A stretch of DNA of 64,000 bases from JBDWFY01 sp039976075 (GTDB taxonomy: Bacteria; Pseudomonadota; Alphaproteobacteria; Rhizobiales; Stappiaceae): NCBI GenBank assembly GCA_039976075.1, contig JBDWFY010000009.1:248001-312000 (forward strand), written 5' to 3'. Made by a program: the position numbers and the translations under genes. The notes under the pieces were generated by a model that saw nothing but the letters and a program-made list of their open reading frames with translations, did no database searches and was not told the origin of the DNA. Within the stretch, counting starts at the first letter, position 1. Each line of letters begins with the position of its first letter. Positions 35,604 through 44,273 of the stretch are shown one piece after another.

Positions 35604-36344
35604 CTAACTCACACGTTGCGCGCCGAGCAGATACTCGATGTTACCGTCGCCACCGGCGATCGGAGAGGGGATCGGACCACAACTTTTCCAACCGTCACAG
35701 GCGTCAATCCATGTGTGAATTTCCTCAGTGACCTGTTCACCGATTTCTTTTTTAACAAGCCCGCCTTTGCCTATATTTTCCCGTCCGGCCTCAAATTGTG
35801 GTTTCACCAGAAACAGACCAAAGGCGCCGGGAGGCATCATCTGCAATGCCGGTGGCAGTGCCAGACGAAGCGAGATAAAGCTGACGTCTGAAACCAGGCA
35901 TTCCGGAGGATCGGGAAACATGGTTGGCATGAGGTCGCGGGCATTGATGCCTTCCATGGCGACAACGCGACCATGGTTTGCAAGGGAATGATGCAGTTGC
36001 CCATGTCCGACATCGACCGAATAAACGGTTCGGGCGCCCCGTTCGAGAAGCACTTGCGTAAACCCGCCGGTTGACGCTCCGATATCAAGACAGGCCTTGC
36101 CGTTTGGTCTGAAGTCGAAATGATCAAGGCCGGCGACCAGTTTCAATGCGGAGCGGGACACGTATTTGGAAGCGGGATCGGATAACTCAATCTCAGCGGA
36201 GCGAGATGTCATCAACCCGGGTTTGATGACCGGCTTATCGTCAACCCGAACATGACCCCTCAAGATCGCATCGCGTGCCCGTGCGCGACTTGCGGTCAAT
36301 CCCTTTTCTACCAGCAATTGGTCAAGGCGCTTTTTTCTGCTCAT
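35604..36344 (-). CDS. tlyA: TlyA-family rRNA methyltransferase
   Basis: A 246-residue protein with an N-terminal S4 RNA-binding domain (RLDQLLVEKGLTASRARARD, HVRVDDKPVIKPG) and an FtsJ-type SAM domain (YVSRSALKLVAGLDHF, CLDIGASTGGFTQVLLERGA, VSDVSFISLRLALPPAL). TlyA methylates 2'-O ribose of 16S and 23S rRNA cytidines in mycobacteria; older names call it hemolysin A. Length and motifs match. In Rhizobiales it normally lies downstream of dxs, whereas here a SCO gene, an MFS gene and others intervene. Confidence 0.9.
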   Translation of the reverse strand: MSRKKRLDQLLVEKGLTASRARARDAILRGHVRVDDKPVIKPGLMTSRSAEIELSDPASKYVSRSALKLVAGLDHFDFRPNGKACLDIGASTGGFTQVLLERGARTVYSVDVGHGQLHHSLANHGRVVAMEGINARDLMPTMFPDPPECLVSDVSFISLRLALPPALQMMPPGAFGLFLVKPQFEAGRENIGKGGLVKKEIGEQVTEEIHTWIDACDGWKSCGPIPSPIAGGDGNIEYLLGAQRVS

Positions 36345-36469
36345 CGGCAGCCCAGTTCATTGCGGATCTCTCACGCTTGGCCTAACCATTGCGTTGTGAA
36401 TGTCAAGACAGTTAAGCTCTCGCTCGTACGTTGATACACGTCGGCAGCAAAGGCGGAATGGAATAGCTC

Positions 36470-36784
36470 ATGATCATAACCACGACAGAAACGGTTGCCG
36501 GACGTGAAATAGCTGAAACGCTGGGACTGGCACGCGGCAATGTTATCAAGGCGCGCAACGTGGGTGCTGACATTGTGGCATCTGTTCGCAATCTTGTCGG
36601 CGGGGAGGTGACGGAGTATACGAAATTGATGTCTGTTTCCCGCGAGGAAGCGTTGGAACGTATGGTCGCCCACGCTCAGGAAATGCGTGCCGATGCTGTT
36701 GTCTGCATGCGGTTTTCAACCAGTATGATCACAGATGGTGCCGCTGAAATATTGGCCTATGGCACGGCTGTCAAACTGACGTGA
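36470..36784 (+). CDS. YbjQ/UPF0145 family protein
   Basis: A 104-residue soluble protein of the YbjQ (heavy-metal-binding domain, UPF0145) family. The sequence shows the conserved opening TTTETVAGREIAETLG, then VIKARNVGADIVASVRN, VGGEVTEYTKLMSVSRE and AVVCMRFSTSMI, ending GTAVKL. The fold forms pentamers in family structures. It has one Cys and no obvious metal site, so the metal name is tentative. Function unknown. It is divergent from tlyA. Confidence 0.87.
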   Translation: MIITTTETVAGREIAETLGLARGNVIKARNVGADIVASVRNLVGGEVTEYTKLMSVSREEALERMVAHAQEMRADAVVCMRFSTSMITDGAAEILAYGTAVKLT

Positions 36785-36876
36785 CATTTCATGCTACCCG
36801 CTGGAATTATCAGCGCCGCTTACGCCTATGCAGGGATCTGACAATCGTTTGACGGCTGTCAGAGAAATGTCAATTG

Positions 36877-37017
36877 CTAGAAACAATTCACAATTGCGGT
36901 CACAAGCCTGTCAAAAAAAATCCGCTGACCGTACTGCAGCCAAAGAACCGCTGTTACGGCGGAAAGTCCGCCAACAACAATTGCACCAAGAAAATAGGTC
37001 GCGTGATTAACAGTCAT
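36877..37017 (-). CDS. Small single-pass membrane protein near SCO gene
   Basis: A 46-residue protein: one helix (YFLGAIVVGGLSAVTAVLWL) followed by QYGQRIFFDRLVTAIVNCF. The W-L-x-Y-G-x-x-x-F-F pattern and the final C-F resemble tiny hypotheticals of Rhizobiales. It lies 103 bases downstream of the SCO-family gene on the same strand and might assist the same cytochrome oxidase pathway (inference). A longer in-frame version from 37077 or 37110 exists, but its extra residues look uncoded. The ribosome site is weak. Confidence 0.5.
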   Translation of the reverse strand: MTVNHATYFLGAIVVGGLSAVTAVLWLQYGQRIFFDRLVTAIVNCF

Positions 37018-37120
37018 TGGTTGTTCGACTCTTGAGCCATTTCCCTTCTTTACTTCGGGGAAACGCAAATGCATCTTTCCGAAGTATAACACGAGCGCCG
37101 GCTGTGACACACTGCCGTGT

Positions 37121-37750
37121 CTAGGACACCGGTACTCGTTTGGTCAGGTTTTTCAACTTTTCCACGGCGTTTTCAGGTGCTTCTGCGTAGGCGATCATGC
37201 CGACAAACTGATTATTCTCATCCATCAGGTAAACACCGGCCGAGTGATCCATGGTGTAGTTGTCGTCGCCATTTTCCACTTTGCGAGCGTAGACCCGGTA
37301 CGCCTTGACCATTTTTGACACCTGATCGGTCGAACCGGTCAAGGCAATGATGCGGTCATCAAACGCATGGACGTAACTGTTCATGATTTCCGGCGTATCA
37401 CGTTCCGGATCGACCGAAACAAACACATAGTTCAACTTGTCGGCGTCCGGACCCAGATCTTCAATCCAACCTTGCAGCTCCGCAAGCGTCGTTGGGCAGA
37501 CGTCAGGGCAATGTGTGTAACCGAAGAAAATAGCGCTGGGTTTCCCCAAAAGACCTTTTTCAGTAAATGGCTTGCCTTCGTGATTGATCATGCTGAAGGG
37601 CCCACCAATGCTGGCGAGCTGGGTTGTGCCGCTGTCTGCGCCACCGGGCTGCCACTTTCCCAATCCGCCCATGGTGACCGCAGCCACGGCGAATGCCAAC
37701 ACGGCTATTGCCGCCCATGCGCCGTAGCGGATAATTTTAGTTGCCGACAT
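37121..37750 (-). CDS. SCO1/SenC family protein
   Basis: A 209-residue membrane-anchored thioredoxin-fold protein. Residues 8-30 form the membrane anchor (YGAWAAIAVLAFAVAAVTMG). The copper ligands are intact: Cys pair in GYTHCPDVCPTTLAEL (C-x3-C) and the distant His in YTMDHSAGVYLMD. It delivers copper to the CuA site of cytochrome c oxidase, or acts as a thiol-disulfide reductase. GTGGGA precedes the ATG at 37750. No cytochrome oxidase genes are in the window. Confidence 0.92.
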   Translation of the reverse strand: MSATKIIRYGAWAAIAVLAFAVAAVTMGGLGKWQPGGADSGTTQLASIGGPFSMINHEGKPFTEKGLLGKPSAIFFGYTHCPDVCPTTLAELQGWIEDLGPDADKLNYVFVSVDPERDTPEIMNSYVHAFDDRIIALTGSTDQVSKMVKAYRVYARKVENGDDNYTMDHSAGVYLMDENNQFVGMIAYAEAPENAVEKLKNLTKRVPVS

Positions 37751-38060
37751 CAGTATATTCCCACGTGTTAAATCCGGTCCGGGCACAGGAACAATTTTTG
37801 CTGCACGTTTGCGTCATACTCTGCGGTTGGCCGCTATAGATTTCGCTCATCCCGCTTGATTATTTCCGAACACTGACATGGCGGTCCTGGTCCATATCAT
37901 TGCGAACCGATTGGTCAAGTTTCAAACCAGTCTGCACCTTTATAGCCCTTATATGGCCCTTGGGACATGTCAGGTCGAGTGGTGAATTGTCTCAGGTAGA
38001 TCAAGAATTTATTATCTGCAGGGATTTTGTCGGGCATTAATCCGTTTGAGTCCTGCAGTT
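37751..38060. other. Gene-free region, SCO / MFS
   Basis: 310 bases between two minus-strand genes. A 7-base inverted pair (CTGCAGG near 38018, CCTGCAG near 38053) lies just before the MFS stop. The part near 37760-37900 should carry the SCO promoter. No further open frame or terminator was seen. Confidence 0.35.
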
Positions 38061-39428
38061 TCAGGCTTCATCATTTTCCGATGCCATAACCTGCTCCAGT
38101 TCCTCCGCACCGGATTCCCAGGCTTCGGCGACCTCTTCCTCCGTCGGTGTTTCATAGGTGCTGTAGACAGGCTCGGGAACATATACGTCCGGGTCGCTTT
38201 CATCGAGTGGATCGGCGGTGATCACGCCGCCTACCGGTGCGGTTGAGGCAAGGTTCCAGTCGGTTTTTTCATCATCGGGCTCTACTGCGCGCATGGTCAT
38301 GCGCCATAGCAGATAAAGAGCCAGGCAGAGTTCCACCACGGCGATGAAATAGTAAAAGCCATTGACCGAAAACCGACTCATGACCAACGTGGCAACGATA
38401 GGTCCGATGGTCGATCCCATGCCAAATGCCAGCATTAAACCTGAGGCAGTTTCTACATAGCTGTGTTTTTCCGGGTCTGTTTGGTCGTACCCGTGAGCGA
38501 AGACGATCGCATATGCCGGTTGCGTTGCCATTCCAATGATACCTGCACACAGGATGGCTGTTACCGGTGCGGATGGAGACCAGAGTGCCACAAGGATACA
38601 CAAGCTGCTTGAGGCTATGCAGAGACCGATGAGAACAATGCGCCGGTCAATTTTATCAGAGAGGCGGCCAAGCGGCCACTGGGCAACAGCGCCTCCCAGT
38701 ATCATGACCGCGGCGTATATGGCCGCTGATTTGGAATCGAGCCCGATCTGAATAGCGTAAAGCGGCGACAGAGCCCAAAGCGATCCATTGGCCAATCCAA
38801 CAAAAACCGATCCTATGATAGCAGCTGGCGATACACGATATAGGGCCACCGGCCTGAAGCGAAAAAGGGCGATGGGAGCGGGCTGTGCCGAACGGGTCAA
38901 TGAAACAGGAAGAACCGCAAGCGAAACCATGATCGAGGCAATAACAAAGGGTGCGAAGGAGAGCGGATCGAAAAATGTCAACCCGATCTGGCCAACCATG
39001 ATCGCAGCGAAATTGATGACGATGTATATCGACATCACCAGGCCACGCGCTTCGTTGCTTGTCCGTTCGTTCAACCAGCTTTCGACTATGATATAGAACC
39101 CTGCGATACAGAAGCCGAAGGTTGCTCGAGCGATGGTCCAGGATATCGGATCAACGCTCAGAAGATATGCCAGGGACGCCGCCGAACTCAGTGAAACGAG
39201 CGCCGCAAATGCCCGAATGTGGCCCGCGCGAAGGACCGCGTAGGGCGAGAGCACACATCCCAGAACAAATCCGGCAAAATATCCCGATGAAATCATGCCG
39301 ATCGACAAGTCGCCAAACGATTCAAGATCCGCCCTGATTGGCAGGAGTGTCGTTTGCAGGCCATGACCTACAAGCATAAAACCAACGGACAGCAAGAGGG
39401 CCAGGATTGGCGCAATTGTCTGGACCAT
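38061..39428 (-). CDS. MFS transporter (YcaD-like) with acidic C-terminal tail
   Basis: A 455-residue major facilitator protein with twelve hydrophobic segments, residues about 1-385. The motif GLVMSIYIVINFAAIMVGQI and the segment IVESWLNERTSNEARG are characteristic of the YcaD-like subgroup, which has no established substrate. LGRLSDKIDRRIVLI is the second-half motif A. The unusual part is the last 70 residues: a cytoplasmic, strongly acidic tail (TPTEEEVAEAWESGAEELEQ) after the last helix. No RBS of note. It lies downstream of dxs, 399 bases away. Confidence 0.85.
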   Translation of the reverse strand: MVQTIAPILALLLSVGFMLVGHGLQTTLLPIRADLESFGDLSIGMISSGYFAGFVLGCVLSPYAVLRAGHIRAFAALVSLSSAASLAYLLSVDPISWTIARATFGFCIAGFYIIVESWLNERTSNEARGLVMSIYIVINFAAIMVGQIGLTFFDPLSFAPFVIASIMVSLAVLPVSLTRSAQPAPIALFRFRPVALYRVSPAAIIGSVFVGLANGSLWALSPLYAIQIGLDSKSAAIYAAVMILGGAVAQWPLGRLSDKIDRRIVLIGLCIASSSLCILVALWSPSAPVTAILCAGIIGMATQPAYAIVFAHGYDQTDPEKHSYVETASGLMLAFGMGSTIGPIVATLVMSRFSVNGFYYFIAVVELCLALYLLWRMTMRAVEPDDEKTDWNLASTAPVGGVITADPLDESDPDVYVPEPVYSTYETPTEEEVAEAWESGAEELEQVMASENDEA

Positions 39429-39827
39429 ATGTCACCTATCTGAGCCCTGTTCGGCGCAAAGAGCTGTATGCTCTCAAATTTGCGGGCTACCTGCCGGGAG
39501 TTGTTGTTTAGCAATGTTCAGTCGGAATATTCATAGTCCGGCTGTTTGCCGGGAACGTGATAGAACTCCGGCAATCCGTCAATGCATGAAAGCGACATCG
39601 GATGTCGCTTTTGTAGGGTCATCTGAAATCGGAAGCTTAAGCGTTTCCAGCCGGCAGGTGCAGACCGCATCCGAACGTTCACCATAGGGATTGGCAGTAC
39701 AGCACGATCGCCACGGTTTTAGCTGGAAACCAACAGTTCGCACATTCGCAGAAGTGCTTGGAGAATCGCATTTTGAGGGTCGGGGTTCGCTTTTTACGTT
39801 CCGGACGCGTTGACCAACTCTGACTGG
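39429..39827. other. Gene-free region, dxs 3' side / MFS 5' side
   Basis: 399 bases without a supported gene. It contains a terminator-like hairpin at 39589-39611 and a 9-bp perfect inverted pair (GTTTCCAGC at 39643-39651; GCTGGAAAC at 39722-39730) with a 70-base spacer. The promoter of the MFS gene should be near 39430-39520. Confidence 0.4.
39589..39613. terminator. Hairpin, possible terminator after dxs
   Basis: AAAGCGACAT and ATGTCGCTTT are perfect 10-bp arms with a 3-base loop CGG. On the minus strand, the dxs direction, it is flanked by short T-rich and A-rich bases, so it could end dxs transcription about 215 bases after the stop. The U-tract is short. Confidence 0.45.
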
Positions 39828-41747
39828 TTAGGCCCTGTGGGCGAGTGTCGTCATATCCCTACCGAGAGCTGCGAAGACTTTCGTAACAATTCCGGTACTA
39901 TCAAGGCCGGCTTCGGCATACATTTTTTCCGGCTTGTTTTGATCGATGAAACAATCAGGCAGACATATCGAACGCACTTTCAGTCCGTTATCAAGCAATC
40001 CTTCGTCACTCAGATATTGCAGGACGAAGCTGCCAAACCCGCCAACGGCACCCTCTTCAACCAGAATGAGCAATTCATGATCTTTGGCGAGGCGCCTGAT
40101 CAAGTCGTGATCCAGTGGCTTTGCAAATCGGGCATCGGCAACGCTTGTTGACAAACCCGCCGCTTCCAGCTCTTCCGCTGCAGTCAAACAGCTCTGTAGC
40201 CGGGAGCCGAAGGATAGGAGCGCAACTTTGGTTCCTTCGCGAACAATGCGCCCGCGGCCAATTTCAAGTGGTATGCCGACTTCCGGCATATCGATTCCCA
40301 CTCCTTCACCGCGTGGATAGCGGAAAGAGCAGGGGCCTTCATCGTAAGCAACGGCTGTTGCCACCATATGGCGCAGTTCGGCTTCATCCGAAGGTGCCAT
40401 CACCACAAATCCCGGTAAATTACCCAGATAAGCGGTATCGAACGATCCGGCGTGCGTCGGCCCATCCGCACCTACCAGGCCAGCCCTGTCGATCGGGAAG
40501 CGCACGGGAAGTTTCTGAATGGCGACATCATGGACGACCTGATCATAGGCGCGCTGAAGGAACGTCGAGTAGATGCAGGCAAATGGTTTAAAGCCCTCTG
40601 TGGCAAGCCCGGCAGCAAATGTCACTGCGTGCTGCTCGGCGATGCCAACATCAAATGTCCGATCCGGATAGATCTCCGAGAACCGGTCCAGACCGGTTCC
40701 TGCGGGCATCGCCGCAGTGATTGCGACAATCTTGTCGTCGCGTTCGGCTTCACGTGTCAGGCTTTCTGCAAACACCTTGGTATAGCTGGGAGCGTTGGGT
40801 GTTGGCTTGGCCTGTTTGCCGGTGATTACATCAAATTTCGAGACGCCGTGGTACTTGTCCCGGGAATCTTCTGCCGGACCGTAGCCTTTGCCCTTCTGGG
40901 TAACTGCGTGGATCAACACCGGTCCCTCGTGGGTATCCCGTACATTGTTGAGAACCGGTAGAAGGTGATCAAGATTGTGACCGTCCACGGGGCCGACATA
41001 GTAAAAACCGAGTTCTTCAAACATCGTACCGCCGGTCCAGAAACCACGAGCGAACTCTTCCGCGCGCGCAGCTTTGGCCTGAAGCGACTTGGGCAACGCT
41101 TTGGCCAACTGCTTTGCAACTTCGCGCAAGGACATATAAGTCCTGCCCGAAACCAGGCGTGCCAGATAGGCGGACATGCCGCCAACAGGCGGCGCAATCG
41201 ACATATCATTGTCATTCAGAACAACGATCAGGCGGCTATGCATGCCACCGGCATTGTTCATTGCCTCATAAGCCATACCAGCCGACATTGCGCCATCGCC
41301 AATGACACAGATGACATTGCGGTCTTCCCCGGCAATGTCTCGCGCGACAGCCATGCCCAGACCGGCCGAAATTGATGTCGAAGAGTGCGCAGCGCCGAAT
41401 GGATCGAATTCGGACTCCGAGCGTTTGGTAAAGCCGGAGAGACCACCGCTTTGTCGGAGCGTGCGAATGCGGTCCCGTCGTCCGGTGAGGACTTTATGTG
41501 GATAACTCTGGTGACCAACATCCCATATAAGACGGTCATTTGGCGTGTTGAACACATAATGAAGCGCAACGGTAAGCTCGACGACACCCAGGCCTGCGCC
41601 AAGATGTCCACCTGTCAGCGAAACCGCGTCAATGACTTCACTTCGCAGTTCATCGGTAACCTGTTGCAGGTCCTCAACAGGAAGATTTCGCAAATCCCGC
41701 GGAGTCTGTATTTGATCAAGCAGGGGCGTAGGGGGTCGGCTTGTCAC
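39828..41747 (-). CDS. dxs: 1-deoxy-D-xylulose-5-phosphate synthase
   Basis: A 639-residue thiamine-diphosphate enzyme for the first step of the non-mevalonate isoprenoid pathway (pyruvate + glyceraldehyde-3-phosphate). Visible are SLTGGHLGAGLGVVELTVAL with the catalytic His, WDVGHQSYPHKVLTGRRD, the ThDP motif GDGAMSAGMAYEAMNNAG-N, VGPVDGHNLDHLLPVL, DVGIAEQHAVTFAAGLA and DRAGLVGADGPTHAGSFD. The reading frame opens with GTG at 41747. A perfect dyad lies 41 bases upstream. It is usually next to xseB in this order; here 749 bases of non-coding DNA separate them. Confidence 0.95.
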   Translation of the reverse strand: MTSRPPTPLLDQIQTPRDLRNLPVEDLQQVTDELRSEVIDAVSLTGGHLGAGLGVVELTVALHYVFNTPNDRLIWDVGHQSYPHKVLTGRRDRIRTLRQSGGLSGFTKRSESEFDPFGAAHSSTSISAGLGMAVARDIAGEDRNVICVIGDGAMSAGMAYEAMNNAGGMHSRLIVVLNDNDMSIAPPVGGMSAYLARLVSGRTYMSLREVAKQLAKALPKSLQAKAARAEEFARGFWTGGTMFEELGFYYVGPVDGHNLDHLLPVLNNVRDTHEGPVLIHAVTQKGKGYGPAEDSRDKYHGVSKFDVITGKQAKPTPNAPSYTKVFAESLTREAERDDKIVAITAAMPAGTGLDRFSEIYPDRTFDVGIAEQHAVTFAAGLATEGFKPFACIYSTFLQRAYDQVVHDVAIQKLPVRFPIDRAGLVGADGPTHAGSFDTAYLGNLPGFVVMAPSDEAELRHMVATAVAYDEGPCSFRYPRGEGVGIDMPEVGIPLEIGRGRIVREGTKVALLSFGSRLQSCLTAAEELEAAGLSTSVADARFAKPLDHDLIRRLAKDHELLILVEEGAVGGFGSFVLQYLSDEGLLDNGLKVRSICLPDCFIDQNKPEKMYAEAGLDSTGIVTKVFAALGRDMTTLAHRA

Positions 41748-41787
41748 TATTGCTGCTCTTTAGTTGGTTCGTCGGATGCGTCTTTTA

Positions 41788-41809
41788 ATTTAGATAGCAA
41801 CATCTAAAT
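41788..41809. promoter_or_regulatory. Perfect dyad upstream of dxs
   Basis: ATTTAGAT and ATCTAAAT are exact 8-bp arms around AGCAAC. The centre is about 50 bases before the dxs GTG start, in the range of a promoter-proximal operator. The shape (TAGAT-N6-ATCTA) is like MarR-family operators, but no such regulator lies nearby. Confidence 0.45.
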
Positions 41810-42079
41810 GACAAGAAATCGCTTCGGTTTCAGTTATTTGACGCATTTCCATTATTCCCGACGATTCCTGTAGCGGGAAGGGTATGCATGCTTTGTTAAA
41901 TTCTTGGACAACACAGATACAACAGCTGCAACAGGTGCGCAAATGATCTTGTATTGCCGGCAGATGGGCGCGGAACCGATTTCGCCCCCATCTGCATCGC
42001 CATTATTGGATTATCCGGGTAAATAAATGATATTTATGCTTGGTAAACGCATGATTATACAAGTATGAGTTGCAATAAA

Positions 42080-42203
42080 CTGCAAAAAGTCACCCTAAGG
42101 GGTGATGTAAGCTCAATTGATAGGTTATAAAACAATTGTGTGGTCGATGGGACCACGTGCACAGTGATCAACTTGGGCCGCTTTGAGCGGCCCATTTTTT
42201 TGT
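42080..42203 (+). ncRNA. Orphan small RNA candidate with strong terminator
   Basis: Three stems precede a classic terminator on the plus strand: TCACCC/GGGTGA (42090-42105), CAATTG/CAATTG (42114-42138) and GTGGTC/GACCAC (42140-42156). Both flanking genes are on the minus strand and no reading frame precedes the terminator, so it ends no protein gene. The 5' end is a guess; no clear promoter hexamers were identified. I could not match it to 6S, SRP, tmRNA, RNase P or a named alphaproteobacterial sRNA. Confidence 0.5.
42174..42201 (+). terminator. Rho-independent terminator, plus strand
   Basis: TGGGCCGC and GCGGCCCA form a perfect 8-bp GC-rich stem with loop TTTGA; a run of seven T follows directly. 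This is the strongest intrinsic terminator in the window. On the opposite strand no T-run follows, so it works only for plus-strand transcripts. Confidence 0.88.
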
Positions 42204-42496
42204 TTTACACCAAACTAATTGGATTCTTGATTGTATTCGTCGCATCCCTGGCGACAACTCGGCGATCAAATGCACGGGTCGCGTTCGAATCGAGAGAATT
42301 TTGATGTGCCCACTCTCAGGTTGAATTGTACGCAATCAGAGACGTAAATCTCGCTCGTGCCCATTCTGATATCGAGCGGTTATTCTGAGCTTCAACCTGA
42401 GGTGTTGCTGATCAGGGCTTTTGGGGTCATGTTCACCCTACGGGAGTCAAGATTTAGCGACGCAATGCGGACCACCCGAAAAAGCAAAAAAAACGG

Positions 42497-42760
42497 TCAG
42501 TTTTCGACGTCGAGCGGCACGGTTCCGGTGGCCGTACCGTCTGCGGCCATCTGAATTTTCTCCACTTTGGCCTCCGCCGATTTCAGAAGCTTATCGCAGT
42601 GATTTCGCAAATCGTTACCGCGATCGTAAATAGCGATACTCTTTTCAAGCGGAACATTTCCGCTTTCCAGTTGCCGCACGATTGTTTCCAAATCCTGCAA
42701 AGCTTCTTCAAAGCTCATTGATTGCACGGGTTTGCCTGCTTCGGTCTTGTTGTCGCTCAC
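42497..42760 (-). CDS. xseB: Exodeoxyribonuclease VII small subunit
   Basis: An 87-residue helical protein that with XseA forms exonuclease VII, degrading single-stranded DNA. SFEEALQDLETIVRQLESG and LEKSIAIYDRGNDLRNHCDK are the XseB family helices. Start is GTG at 42760 with AGGAAG upstream; earlier in-frame codons (to 42916) overlap the HDAC gene and look uncoded. It follows the HDAC-like gene by 148 bases, a conserved pairing in Rhizobiales. Confidence 0.9.
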   Translation of the reverse strand: MSDNKTEAGKPVQSMSFEEALQDLETIVRQLESGNVPLEKSIAIYDRGNDLRNHCDKLLKSAEAKVEKIQMAADGTATGTVPLDVEN

Positions 42761-42908
42761 GGTTGCTTCCTGTCTGGCGAATCTTCGAACGGATAATAAC
42801 GGAGCACGCGCGACTACGGCAAGAGCCCGGCTCGCGATGTGATGGCTTGGGGAGAGGTGAGCGCAAGTAACGGCAGCGCATTGTTGGTTTTCGGATTTGC
42901 CAGCACTC

Positions 42909-43838
42909 TCAGGCATCCATCAGGCGAGATACATGCACGGCAACAGACCGCGACAGGCCGTCAAGGTCGTAGCCACCTTCCAGCATAGAGACAATACGTC
43001 CGTCGCATTTGCGATCAGCAATGTCCATGAGCTCGCTGGTTATCCAGCCATAGTCTTCTTCTACGAGGTTGATATTGCCAAGTGGATCCAGCGTATGGGC
43101 ATCAAACCCGGCCGAGATCAAGATCAAATCCGGCGAGAAAGCCTCGATCTTTGGCAGGACAACCTCTTTCATCGCCTCTTTGAAACGAACACTGCCATCT
43201 CCTGCGGCGAGCGGTGCATTGACCATCGTATTGGCATCGCCGGTCTCGTTTGCCGCGCCCGTACCGGGAAACAGCGGCATCTGATGAGTCGAGCAATACA
43301 TGACACTTTTATCGTTCCAGAATATTTCCTGTGTGCCATTGCCGTGATGTACATCGAAATCCACTATGGCGACCGATCCCACTCCGTACACGTGCTGAGC
43401 ATGACGTGCTGCAACGGCGACATTGTTGAATAAACAGAAGCCCATGGCAGTTGATGTTTCAGCGTGATGTCCGGGAGGGCGAATGGCACAGAAGGCGTTT
43501 CGGACCTTTTTGTCGATAACCTCGTCAACAGCCTTGCACGCAGCGCCGACACCGCGAAGAACAGCCTCCCAGGTGCCCGCAGAGACTGCGGTGTCCGCGT
43601 CCAGATGGACAATGCCATGATCCGGCACGGCACTGTGCAAACTCTCTACGTGTGCCGTTGGATGCGCCCGGGCAATGTCCTCTAGCGCACCCATCGGCGC
43701 GATATCCCGCAACAACGCCTGAAATTGTTCCTGCTCCAGAATACGATCAACTGCCCGCAGTCGGTCGGGCCGTTCTGGATGCCCGTGAGGTGTCAAATGC
43801 TCAAGAAATGATGGGTGATGGAAAAGCAACGTGGACAA
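42909..43838 (-). CDS. Histone-deacetylase-family protein (AcuC/HDAC-like)
   Basis: A 309-residue zinc deacylase. HPERPDRLRAV near the N-terminus, AIRPPGHHAETSTAMGFC (catalytic His-His), IVDFDVHHGNGTQEIF (zinc Asp and His), and SAGFDAHTLDPLG (zinc Asp) show an intact class II HDAC-like active site. EGGYDLDGLSRSVAVH is the end motif. Substrates in bacteria are acetylated polyamines, acetoin-utilisation enzymes or other acyl-lysines; not known here. The start is a TTG at 43838 with GGGAGG upstream and N-terminus MSTLLFHHPSFLEH typical of the family. Confidence 0.9.
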   Translation of the reverse strand: MSTLLFHHPSFLEHLTPHGHPERPDRLRAVDRILEQEQFQALLRDIAPMGALEDIARAHPTAHVESLHSAVPDHGIVHLDADTAVSAGTWEAVLRGVGAACKAVDEVIDKKVRNAFCAIRPPGHHAETSTAMGFCLFNNVAVAARHAQHVYGVGSVAIVDFDVHHGNGTQEIFWNDKSVMYCSTHQMPLFPGTGAANETGDANTMVNAPLAAGDGSVRFKEAMKEVVLPKIEAFSPDLILISAGFDAHTLDPLGNINLVEEDYGWITSELMDIADRKCDGRIVSMLEGGYDLDGLSRSVAVHVSRLMDA

Positions 43839-44240
43839 TGGTGCTCGGGCCTCCCTCGTTGGCGCATTCAGGCCTTATAGATTGCTACAGGATTACCGCA
43901 GTCTTGTTTGCCTGAGTATCTTGGCTGTCGCTCAAGCATGTAAAGTGGGTCGCCCGGAAAATTTGACTGCGTTTGCCGCAATCTATCTTACCTGAGCCTA
44001 TCGTAAAGGTCATATGACACGGGATTGATCGGTCCGACAACCGATAATGAAGAGTGCTGCCGGTCGGAAAAAATGAATCACGTATCCATCAGAGGTTTCA
44101 CTGCTCTGGATGGGAAGCAGACGCTACCAAGAAATCTCGATAATATCGGGTTCATTTAGTATCTGCGTGTATAATTAAGTATAACTGTCACTGAAGCAGT
44201 CTTTCGTATTGTTGGTTGTGAAGTTGTAAAAATATTTAAA

Positions 44241-44273
44241 TAAAAAAACGGCGAATTCCTAAGAATTCGCCGT
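44241..44273 (-). terminator. Rho-independent terminator, minus strand
   Basis: ACGGCGAATTC and GAATTCGCCGT are perfect 11-bp arms with a 4-base loop. On the minus strand the stem is followed by TTTTTTTATTT. It lies 234 bases beyond the tsaC stop and directly ends the sRNA candidate; it may serve both. Confidence 0.9.

Larger units (their letters stand above)
41748..42496. other. 749-base gene-free region between xseB and dxs
   Basis: No supported reading frame on either strand. From left to right: a perfect AT-rich dyad at 41788-41809; a 13-bp stem with one mismatch (41960-41972 with 41983-41995); an orphan plus-strand RNA candidate ending in a strong terminator (about 42080-42203); and an 11-bp perfect inverted pair at 42315-42325 and 42391-42401. 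It is the most structured non-coding stretch in the window. Confidence 0.6.
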
